NCBI GenBank assembly: GCA_027062125.1
Contig: JAMOTW010000095.1
Coordinates: forward strand, 1 to 6,278
Direction of reading: 5' to 3'
Length of the DNA: 6,278 nucleotides
Source of the DNA: Thermococcus sp.
GTDB taxonomy: Archaea; Methanobacteriota_B; Thermococci; Thermococcales; Thermococcaceae
Numbering within the stretch: the first letter of the stretch is position 1; the number at the start of each line of letters is the position of its first letter. The notes under the pieces are model-generated. The model made no database searches, was not told the DNA's origin, and worked only from the letters and a program-made list of their open reading frames with translations. Positions 1-4,921 of this stretch are shown here, in pieces. The position numbers and the translations under genes are program-made.

Positions 1-1
1 C

Positions 2-865
2 GCCTTACTGGGAATGCTCAGCCAGGCGAGCGGGATAGCGACGGCGGCGCTGAGGACCAAGATAGCCGCTAAATTCAAGCCGGTCTACTCCTTCGGGATA
101 CGGCACATGCACCCGGCCATAGCCCCGATGATAGACCGCTCGGCGTTCATAGGTGGCTGCGACGGCGTCTCCGGTGTTTTGGGAGCCGAGATGATCGGCG
201 AAAAGCCCGTCGGGACGATGCCCCACGCCCTCATCATAACCGTCGGCGACCAGGTGAAGGCCTGGAAGTACTACGACGAGGTAATGCCCCCTGAGGTTCC
301 GAGGACCGCTTTGGTGGATACCTTCTATGACGAGAAGTTCGAGGCGCTTATGGCTGCGGAGGCACTGGGCGAGAGGCTCAACGCGGTGAGGCTGGACACG
401 CCGGGTTCCAGGCGCGGCAACTTCAGGCGCATAGTTGAAGAAGTCCGCTGGGAGCTCGACCTGCGCGGATACAAACACGTCAAGATATTCCTCAGCGGCG
501 GGCTGAACGAGGAGAGCCTAAAGGAACTCGCGGACGTTGCCGATGCTTTCGGTGTTGGCGGCTCAATAGCGAGCGCAAAGCCGATAGACTTCTCGCTCGA
601 CATAGTTGAGGTCGAGGGGAAGCCGGTGACCAAGCGCGGCAAGCTCAGCGGGAGGAAGCAGATCTACCGCTGCGAGAACGGCCACTACCACCGCGTTCCG
701 GCCGACAAGAAGCTCGAGAAGTGCCCGGTCTGCGGGGCCAAGGTGGAGCCGCTCCTGAAGCCGCTCATAGAGGATGGCGAGATAGTTGCAGAGCTCCCGA
801 AGGCGGGGGAGATAAGGGAGTACGTCCTTGAGCAGGCGAAGAAGTTCAACCTGACGCTCGAGTGA
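2..865 (+). CDS. pncB: Nicotinate phosphoribosyltransferase, archaeal type (5' end outside window)
   Basis: This enzyme makes nicotinate mononucleotide from nicotinate and PRPP, using ATP, in the cytoplasmic NAD salvage (Preiss-Handler) pathway. The frame is open from base 2, so the true start lies to the left; about 287 residues are present against roughly 390 for archaeal family members. Visible family signatures are FGIRHMHPAIAPMIDR, GTMPHALI, the LDTPGSRRGNFRR segment, and FLSGGLNEESL followed by FGVGGSIAS, which match the phosphate-binding end of the type II PRTase barrel. Near the C-terminus a Cys at base 671 (RCENGH), nearby His residues and CPVC (Cys codons at 722 and 731) form a zinc-knuckle-like unit; a similar one is known in the Thermoplasma NAPRTase structure. 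The gene ends in a T-rich terminator and converges on the first ferredoxin. The family call is firm; the symbol follows the bacterial name. Confidence 0.93.
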   Translation, partial: ALLGMLSQASGIATAALRTKIAAKFKPVYSFGIRHMHPAIAPMIDRSAFIGGCDGVSGVLGAEMIGEKPVGTMPHALIITVGDQVKAWKYYDEVMPPEVPRTALVDTFYDEKFEALMAAEALGERLNAVRLDTPGSRRGNFRRIVEEVRWELDLRGYKHVKIFLSGGLNEESLKELADVADAFGVGGSIASAKPIDFSLDIVEVEGKPVTKRGKLSGRKQIYRCENGHYHRVPADKKLEKCPVCGAKVEPLLKPLIEDGEIVAELPKAGEIREYVLEQAKKFNLTLE

Positions 866-875
866 TTTCTCTTCA

Positions 876-897
876 GGGGTTTTTCTTTTTTCTCTTC
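876..897 (+). terminator. T-tract terminator after the NAPRTase gene
   Basis: Runs of five and six T (880-884 and 886-891) follow the stop codon by about 15 nt, continuing as a pyrimidine stretch to 897. There is no clear hairpin, as is normal for archaeal intrinsic termination at oligo-T. Confidence 0.7.
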
Positions 898-971
898 CAG
901 GGCATCAAAAACGGGGTTAACTTCTCTGGGGGAGCAACGTGGAAACTTCAGAAACACGCGGTCAATGAGAA

Positions 972-996
972 GGAAAAAGAAGAGGCTTCAGGCCTC
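972..996 (-). terminator. Terminator of the first ferredoxin gene, with a small stem-loop
   Basis: Read on the minus strand, GAGGC and GCCTC arms (992-996 and 982-986) enclose a 5-nt loop that contains most of the stop codon. They are followed by TTCTTTTTCC. The T-run is the expected archaeal signal; the stem is short and may be incidental. Confidence 0.6.
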
Positions 997-1191
997 CTCA
1001 ATGTAAATGCAGCTGACCGGGCAGGCCTCAGCGGCCTCGACGGCGCAGTTGTAGAGGTTCTCGTCCTCGATAACCTCAACGACCGGAACGCTCTTGCCCT
1101 CGTCGTTCATCTCGAAGACGTCCGGGCAGAGGCTGGCACAGATAGCATCTCCGATACAAACGTCCTGGTCAACCCTAACCTTCCACGCCAT
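988..1191 (-). CDS. [4Fe-4S] ferredoxin, Asp-ligated Pyrococcus type
   Basis: A 67-residue soluble electron carrier, the usual acceptor for pyruvate and other 2-oxoacid ferredoxin oxidoreductases and the donor to hydrogenase or NAD(P)H-forming enzymes in Thermococcales. With Met1 removed it has C11, D14, C17 and C56 as cluster ligands, where Asp replaces the usual second Cys (CIGDAIC). C21 and C48 correspond to the disulfide pair of P. furiosus ferredoxin, recalled from memory as having the same 66-residue mature length and very high identity. An additional Cys at mature position 60 is absent from the P. furiosus protein as I recall it. The ATG at 1191 is supported by GGTGAT at 1197-1202, 5 nt upstream, and by a strong BRE/TATA box. 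The gene is probably monocistronic. Identity is near certain; the exact partner enzymes are inferred. Confidence 0.96.
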   Translation of the reverse strand: MAWKVRVDQDVCIGDAICASLCPDVFEMNDEGKSVPVVEVIEDENLYNCAVEAAEACPVSCIYIEEA

Positions 1192-1223
1192 GGAACATCA
1201 CCGGGTTTAGATGAACTCCGACG

Positions 1224-1238
1224 AATATAAACTTTTCG
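1224..1238 (-). promoter_or_regulatory. BRE/TATA promoter of the first ferredoxin gene
   Basis: The minus strand reads CGAAAAG (BRE, 1232-1238) followed by TTTATATT (TATA, 1224-1231). Placing the start about 26 nt from the TATA centre puts it near 1201, so the leader is only about 10-11 nt and begins with the GGTGAT ribosome binding site. Confidence 0.8.
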
Positions 1239-1350
1239 ATGGGCCGGAGTGTGGAGAAATGCCCAAAGCCGAAGACCGGGACTCTGATGAGCATTCTCCT
1301 ACAGGATTACCTAAGGATGGCCGGAATAACAAAAGTGGAGTAGAAGAGGG

Positions 1351-1560
1351 TCATTCGATCTGCTCCATGTATATGCACGCCGCGGTGCATGCCTCCAGCG
1401 CTTCCTTAACACAGTCGTATAGGTCTTCCCCTATGACATCGACCTTGGTCTTCGCCTTTCCGGTTTCCTCATCGAGCTCAAAAACCTCCGGGCAGAAGCT
1501 GACGCAGACGGCATCGCCGACGCAGTATTCCTCGTCTATCCAGACCCTCCATTTGGACAT
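1351..1560 (-). CDS. Second [4Fe-4S] ferredoxin, Asp-ligated, variant CysIV motif
   Basis: A 69-residue paralogue of the adjacent ferredoxin. Ligands by position are C13, D16, C19 (CVGDAVC) and C58; C23 and C50 match the disulfide pair, and C62 is an extra Cys. The fourth ligand is followed by Thr (EACTAAC) where ferredoxins of this fold nearly always have Pro, so the cluster surroundings may differ. An ATG at 1564-1566 lies inside the Shine-Dalgarno GAGGTGAT (1565-1572), so the ATG at 1558-1560 is the better start: it leaves 4 nt of spacing and aligns with the paralogue's N-terminus. It has its own promoter. Downstream T-runs are weak (around 1331-1350), so some readthrough toward the first ferredoxin is possible. 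It is probably an electron carrier; its specific partner is unknown. Confidence 0.93.
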   Translation of the reverse strand: MSKWRVWIDEEYCVGDAVCVSFCPEVFELDEETGKAKTKVDVIGEDLYDCVKEALEACTAACIYMEQIE

Positions 1561-1564
1561 GGGC

Positions 1565-1572
1565 ATCACCTC
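1565..1572 (-). promoter_or_regulatory. Shine-Dalgarno that decides the second ferredoxin start
   Basis: GAGGTGAT on the minus strand overlaps an upstream in-frame ATG (1564-1566) and sits 4 nt before the ATG at 1560. Only the inner ATG is positioned for initiation. Confidence 0.75.
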
Positions 1573-1592
1573 TCTACAATCGTAAAGTTTTG

Positions 1593-1608
1593 GATATAAA
1601 TTTTTCGG
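1593..1608 (-). promoter_or_regulatory. BRE/TATA promoter of the second ferredoxin gene
   Basis: The minus strand reads CCGAAAAA (BRE, 1601-1608) running into TTTATATC (TATA, 1593-1600). The distance from the TATA box to the ATG equals that of the first ferredoxin gene (35 nt from the same base of the shared ATATAAA, plus-strand reading). The predicted leader is about 10-11 nt. Confidence 0.8.
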
Positions 1609-1719
1609 CTGAAGCATGATGAACGCAAAGTAGTTTCTGAATAACATAAAGAGTCTTGCTGAACTTAAACAAAGTTACCGACAACAATAAACAGATTGAT
1701 TGCCCGGGGAAACTGAAAC

Positions 1720-1738
1720 CGAAAAAACGGAGAAAAAG
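1720..1738 (-). terminator. T-tract terminator after the MIP18-family gene
   Basis: Just downstream of the stop at 1745, the minus strand carries T-runs of five (1733-1737) and six (1722-1727), typical of archaeal intrinsic termination. No stem is evident. Confidence 0.7.
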
Positions 1739-1744
1739 AGCAAG

Positions 1745-2272
1745 TCAGTAGAGACCGAGCTTCTTCTTATACTCGGGACTAATTCTGTCCGGTGTCCAGG
1801 GAGGATCAAAGGTCAGCTCTATCTCGGCGTCTTTAACCCCCGGGATCTCCAATACTTTGTCCTCGACAGCACGGAGGATCCACATCGTCAGCGGACAGCC
1901 GGGGGTCGTCATGGTCATCTTAATGTAGACGGTGTTGTCGGGGTTGACCTTCACCTCGTAGATGAGACCAAGGTTGACGACGTCGATACCTATCTCAGGG
2001 TCAATAACCTCTTTCAGCTTCTCCAGAATCATCTCCTCGGTCAGCTGGACGTTTTCGGCTGCAGTTTCCCGTTTTTTGGGCTGTTTTATCTCTATTGCCT
2101 TGATGCCATCAAGTTTTCCAAGCTCAGTCTGGAGCTTTATCAGGGTGGCATCGTCAATCTCTTCCGCGAGCTCTATAAAGAGCGTGCCGTCATCTTTAAT
2201 CTCGACGGTTCTAACGAGATCGTCCTCTATGATGTCCTTCATCCTCGCGAGAACGTCAACTTCCGTTACCAT
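1745..2272 (-). CDS. MIP18/DUF59-family iron-sulfur assembly protein with duplicated N-terminal half
   Basis: Proteins of this family (SufT, PaaD C-terminal region, CIAO2/MIP18) act in maturation of cytosolic Fe-S proteins. The 175-residue product has the full family signature in its C-terminal part: DPEIGIDVVNLGLIYEV at 91-107, TTPGCP at 122-127 with the conserved Cys126, and DPPWTPDRIS at 156-165. Stand-alone DUF59 proteins are near 100 residues, so about 70 extra residues precede the domain. These appear to be a degenerate copy of the same fold: VLARMKDII matches ILEKLKEVI, DDGTLFIEL matches PDNTVYIKM, and LDGIKAIEI matches IPGVKDAEI. The N-terminal copy lacks both the DPE motif and the Cys. 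The ATG at 2272 has AGGTGATG (2277-2284) 4 nt upstream and its own TATA box. The neighbouring ferredoxins suggest an Fe-S role; specific clients are unknown. Confidence 0.88.
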   Translation of the reverse strand: MVTEVDVLARMKDIIEDDLVRTVEIKDDGTLFIELAEEIDDATLIKLQTELGKLDGIKAIEIKQPKKRETAAENVQLTEEMILEKLKEVIDPEIGIDVVNLGLIYEVKVNPDNTVYIKMTMTTPGCPLTMWILRAVEDKVLEIPGVKDAEIELTFDPPWTPDRISPEYKKKLGLY

Positions 2273-2305
2273 TTCACATCACCTAAGGCCGAATTCCAAG
2301 AGACA

Positions 2306-2320
2306 CATTTAAACCTTTTG
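2306..2320 (-). promoter_or_regulatory. BRE/TATA promoter of the MIP18-family gene
   Basis: The minus strand reads CAAAAGG (2314-2320) then TTTAAATG (2306-2313). The predicted start near 2283 coincides with the Shine-Dalgarno AGGTGATG, giving a leader of about 11 nt. The box lies between this gene and the end of the PP-loop gene. No T-tract ends that gene, so readthrough may also contribute. Confidence 0.65.
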
Positions 2321-2336
2321 GGTCAGAACTGTGGAA

Positions 2337-3077
2337 TTAACGGGAGAGAACATCGAGTATCAGCGATTCAGCTATGTCAGGGGTAACTGCCCTGGCTCTG
2401 AGCTCTCTGAGGATTCTCTGCAACGCAAAGCGTTTAACGCTGGGAGCCCTCCGAAACGCCTCCCAGAGGAGGGGACAGCCGAACTTCAGGTCGTACTTCA
2501 CTCCGATGAGCTCGATTATCTCGGCCTTGTCGAGGGCAAGAAAAGCCGGGAGGTTGAGGATTACGAGGTCCCCGGAACGGTAAACTGAGATGAGGCCGGA
2601 GCTCAGGAGGTCGCCGGAGGCGAGGATTTTTATCCCCCTTTCCAGTGCGTAGTCCTCCACGGCCTTCATGACCATGGAGTGGCACTTCCCGCATATCGGC
2701 GCCCCCTTCTCAATCTGGGCGGTTATCACATCGAGGTAGTTGGGAACGTCTACGAGGACCGCCCCTTCGCGCCTGGCCTTCTCGATAACGCGCTCGTTCA
2801 TCTGGGGGAGTTTTGCAGTAACGGGAACCACGTCAAAGCCCGCCCAGCGGAGGATTTTGAGCGAGGCGGTGCTATCGGAGCCGGCCGAGAAGGCGAGGGC
2901 TATTTTTACGCCTATGGGGGAGCGGTCGAATCCCTTTCCGGTTAAGCGGTACTCGAGGAGAGCTCTGAGGCGGGAATAAGCCCCCTCTCCGATTTCTCCC
3001 CTAACCCTCTCGAGGGCCTCCAGGTTGTACTCAAGGCGGTAGCGCTTGACGAAGTCGTCTCCTATCTGCCTTATCAT
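2337..3077 (-). CDS. PP-loop superfamily ATPase, possible tRNA thiolation-type enzyme
   Basis: The 246-residue product has a PP-loop at 64-70, SAGSDST, a variant of the SGGxDS signature used by ATP-pyrophosphatase-type enzymes that adenylate a substrate (ThiI, TtcA, TilS, QueC, MnmA). A CGKCHS motif (C129, C132) and C201 in FGCPLLWE could hold a metal or Fe-S cluster or carry sulfur. GDLLSSG at 155-161 occupies the place of the conserved G-D/H motif of the fold. A 50-residue helical N-terminal region precedes the loop. No THUMP, transglutaminase or deaminase domain is present. The ATG at 3077 has no Shine-Dalgarno, but a TATA box at 3100-3107 predicts a start right at the ATG, implying a leaderless mRNA. 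The family is clear. The substrate is not; tRNA thiolation is an inference from the Cys pattern and the Fe-S neighbours. Confidence 0.8.
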   Translation of the reverse strand: MIRQIGDDFVKRYRLEYNLEALERVRGEIGEGAYSRLRALLEYRLTGKGFDRSPIGVKIALAFSAGSDSTASLKILRWAGFDVVPVTAKLPQMNERVIEKARREGAVLVDVPNYLDVITAQIEKGAPICGKCHSMVMKAVEDYALERGIKILASGDLLSSGLISVYRSGDLVILNLPAFLALDKAEIIELIGVKYDLKFGCPLLWEAFRRAPSVKRFALQRILRELRARAVTPDIAESLILDVLSR

Positions 3078-3099
3078 CGGGGGGCAATCGCGGGCCGGC

Positions 3100-3116
3100 T
3101 TATTAAACTTGCCGCT
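3100..3116 (-). promoter_or_regulatory. Promoter of the PP-loop gene, leaderless type
   Basis: The minus strand reads AGCGGCAAG (weak BRE, 3108-3116) followed by TTTAATAA (3100-3107). The TATA centre is about 26 nt from the A of the ATG at 3077, so transcription would start at the initiation codon. Confidence 0.55.
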
Positions 3117-3132
3117 GGGAAAACCTTAAAAG
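3117..3132 (+). promoter_or_regulatory. Candidate promoter of the bpsA operon
   Basis: GGGAAAACC is followed by TTAAAAG (3126-3132), a plausible BRE/TATA pair. It would place the start near 3155 and give a leader of about 30 nt, longer than those of the minus-strand genes. It is back to back with the PP-loop promoter. Confidence 0.5.
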
Positions 3133-3172
3133 AAGCCCACCCTAACCCCGTCCACGAACCAGAAATGCTTCT

Positions 3173-3179
3173 GGAGGTG
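3173..3179 (+). promoter_or_regulatory. Shine-Dalgarno that decides the bpsA start
   Basis: GGAGGTG lies 6 nt before the ATG at 3186 and downstream of an in-frame ATG at 3165. That excludes the longer start and favours 3186 over the next ATG at 3189. Confidence 0.75.
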
Positions 3180-3185
3180 CTTGCG

Positions 3186-4241
3186 ATGATGGAGATAGTT
3201 GAGAAGGTCAAGGAGAAGACGAGCATTCCCGTCTACGAGAGAACCATTGAGAACGTTCTGAGCGCGATACAGGCGAGCGGCGACGTCTGGCGCATCGTTG
3301 ACCTCAGCGAGGAGCCTCTCCCGCTGGTTGTTGCGGTCATAACGACCCTCCACGAGATGGGCTACATAGCCTTCGACGGCCCGAACGTCGTCCTGACCGA
3401 GAGCGGGAAGAGGCTGGTGGAGAAGTACGGGATAGGGGCCAGGAAGGACTACACCTGCTCCCACTGCGAGGGCAAGACCGTCGAGCTTTCAGCGTTCAGC
3501 GACCTGCTCGAGCAGTTCAAGGAGATCGTCAAGAACCGTCCGCAGCCGAAGCACGACTTCGACCAGGCCTACGTTACGCCGGAAACCACCGTTGCCAGGA
3601 TAGCCCTCATGCACACCCGGGGGGACCTCGAGAACAAGGAGGTCTTCGTCCTTGGCGACGACGACCTGACCAGCATAGCGCTGATGCTCAGCGGCCTTCC
3701 CAAGAGGATAGCGGTCCTCGACATTGACGAGAGGCTCGTGAAGTTCATCGAGAAGACCGCCGACGAGCTCGGCTACAGCGACATTGACATGTTCACCTTC
3801 GACCTGAGGGAGCCCCTGCCGGACTACGCGCTCCACAAGTTCGACACCTTCATCACTGACCCGCCCGAGACCGTTGAGGCCATAAGGGCCTTCGTTGGAA
3901 GGGGAATCGCCACGCTGAAGGGCCCCGGCTGCGCCGGCTACTTTGGCATAACGAGGAGGGAGAGCTCGCTCGACAAGTGGCGCGAGATTCAGCGCTTGCT
4001 CCTCAACGAGTTTGGAGTCGTCATCACGGACATCATCAGGAACTTCAACGAGTACGTCAACTGGGGCTACGAGGAGGAAACCAGAGCCTGGAAGCTCCTG
4101 CCTGTCAAGGTCAAGCCGTCCTACAACTGGTACAAGAGCTACATGTTCAGGATTCAGACCCTCGAGGGCTCGAAGGGCTTCGAGGACAGGATTACCGTCG
4201 GAGACGAGCTCTACAATGACGAAGAGGCCTCGACCACATGA
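3186..4241 (+). CDS. bpsA: N4-bis(aminopropyl)spermidine synthase (branched-chain polyamine synthase)
   Basis: BpsA transfers aminopropyl groups from decarboxylated S-adenosylmethionine onto the internal nitrogen of spermidine, giving the quaternary branched polyamine that Thermococcus needs at high temperature. The enzyme is cytoplasmic. The sequence is unmistakably this family (formerly DUF43). It has an N-terminal winged-helix-like region (about 1-85), a CSHC pair at 91-94, then a Rossmann aminopropyltransferase domain with GDDDLTS at 157-163, LDIDER at 178-183 and ITDPPET at 223-229. With the start at 3186 the protein is 351 residues and the central acid of GDDD becomes Asp159, which agrees with the catalytic Asp reported for the T. 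kodakarensis enzyme (from memory). A Shine-Dalgarno 6 nt upstream supports this start. The stop codon overlaps the next gene's ATG, so the two are translationally coupled. Confidence 0.95.
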   Translation: MMEIVEKVKEKTSIPVYERTIENVLSAIQASGDVWRIVDLSEEPLPLVVAVITTLHEMGYIAFDGPNVVLTESGKRLVEKYGIGARKDYTCSHCEGKTVELSAFSDLLEQFKEIVKNRPQPKHDFDQAYVTPETTVARIALMHTRGDLENKEVFVLGDDDLTSIALMLSGLPKRIAVLDIDERLVKFIEKTADELGYSDIDMFTFDLREPLPDYALHKFDTFITDPPETVEAIRAFVGRGIATLKGPGCAGYFGITRRESSLDKWREIQRLLLNEFGVVITDIIRNFNEYVNWGYEEETRAWKLLPVKVKPSYNWYKSYMFRIQTLEGSKGFEDRITVGDELYNDEEASTT

Positions 4242-4921
4242 GGGCCGAAAGGCTCGCGGACTGCATACGGGAGAAACTCGGCCGGGTTCCCGGCCTCCAT
4301 TCCCTCATTCTGTACGGTTCCCTTGTTAGGGGCGATTTCGTTCCTGGAACGAGCGACGTGGACTTCTTTGCGGTCCTTGAGGATGGAACCGACCCGGAGT
4401 CCGTTCTCCGGAAGATAAAGCCGGTTCTCGAGGGGTGCTCATCGTCCCTCAACCCGGTGGAGATTGATGTCGCCTGGGAATGGCTCTCAAATCTAAGCGA
4501 CCCCCTCAACCTGGGCTATCCCTACAAGTTTCTGACGGTCTACCAGCGGGATTTCAGAGAAAATCACGTGGTTTTGCTCGGGGAGGACGTGGTTGACATC
4601 ATTCCGGAGTATTCCCTGGACGAACTCCTCCCCGGAAGGCTGGAGGGCATTTTGAGGAACCTCGAGCACTTTTCGGGGAACCGGAAGATGCTCCACATCC
4701 TGGCCGGTGAAACGGCAAGGTTGATGGCTTTTCTGAACGGCTCGAGTTTACGAAAAGAAGACGTCCTGGAGAAGCTCGAAGAGCTTGGGGACAAAGAGGC
4801 GGTCAAAATCTACCGCTCTTACCTCGCCGAAAGGAGGATGGAGTTCAGCGAGGAGTTCCTGGGAGAGTTCATAGCCTCAAGAGTGGAAAAACTGAAGAAA
4901 AAACGAAACTCACTCCCGTGA
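4238..4921 (+). CDS. MNT-type nucleotidyltransferase, AadA-like architecture, coupled to bpsA
   Basis: The 227-residue product begins with a Pol-beta-superfamily minimal nucleotidyltransferase domain: LYGSLVRGDF at 25-34, SDVDFF at 39-44 (metal-binding D40 and D42) and a third carboxylate at D77 in VEIDVAW. The catalytic triad is therefore complete. From about residue 120 the protein is helical, with HILAGETARLMAFLNG at 153-168 followed by charged helices and a KLKKKR tail. This two-domain plan resembles aminoglycoside adenylyltransferases (AadA, DUF4111 C-terminal domain), so NMP transfer to a small molecule or protein is plausible; the substrate is unknown. The ATG sits in an ATGA overlap with the bpsA stop, with only a weak AGAGG (4226-4230) upstream, so translation probably depends on bpsA. 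Its last 12 bases overlap the end of the convergent surface-protein gene. It is not a typical HEPN/MNT toxin pair, since no HEPN gene adjoins it. Confidence 0.82.
   Translation: MRAERLADCIREKLGRVPGLHSLILYGSLVRGDFVPGTSDVDFFAVLEDGTDPESVLRKIKPVLEGCSSSLNPVEIDVAWEWLSNLSDPLNLGYPYKFLTVYQRDFRENHVVLLGEDVVDIIPEYSLDELLPGRLEGILRNLEHFSGNRKMLHILAGETARLMAFLNGSSLRKEDVLEKLEELGDKEAVKIYRSYLAERRMEFSEEFLGEFIASRVEKLKKKRNSLP
4887..4903 (-). terminator. Candidate terminator of the surface-protein gene, inside the nucleotidyltransferase gene
   Basis: Minus-strand T-runs of six (4898-4903) and five (4887-4891) follow the stop at 4910 by 7-23 nt. On the plus strand the same bases are the Lys codons of the nucleotidyltransferase C-terminus. 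Confidence 0.6.

Noticed and set aside
1285..1290. TGATGA resembling a C box between the ferredoxin genes
   Set aside because: It is preceded by C rather than a purine, and no CTGA follows within a C/D-RNA distance.
1373..1390. Inverted repeat ATGCAC/GTGCAT with a 6-nt spacer inside the second ferredoxin gene
   Set aside because: It falls on conserved Cys and Ala codons (the CTAAC region), so coding constraint explains it. No regulatory context is seen.
1211..1585. Plus-strand reading frame across the ferredoxin gap and the whole second ferredoxin gene, with an ATG at 1259 after GGAGAA
   Set aside because: Most of it is antisense to a certain ferredoxin gene, its composition is Ser/Thr-rich shadow-like, and it has no family resemblance.
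3165..3185. Upstream in-frame ATG adding MLLEVLA to BpsA
   Set aside because: It overlaps the region of the strong Shine-Dalgarno, which serves the ATG at 3186. The resulting numbering also fits the known catalytic Asp159.
4238..4921. Reading the nucleotidyltransferase as the antitoxin of a HEPN/MNT toxin-antitoxin pair
   Set aside because: It is longer than MntA-type antitoxins, has its own helical second domain, and no HEPN gene is adjacent; the partner gene is bpsA.
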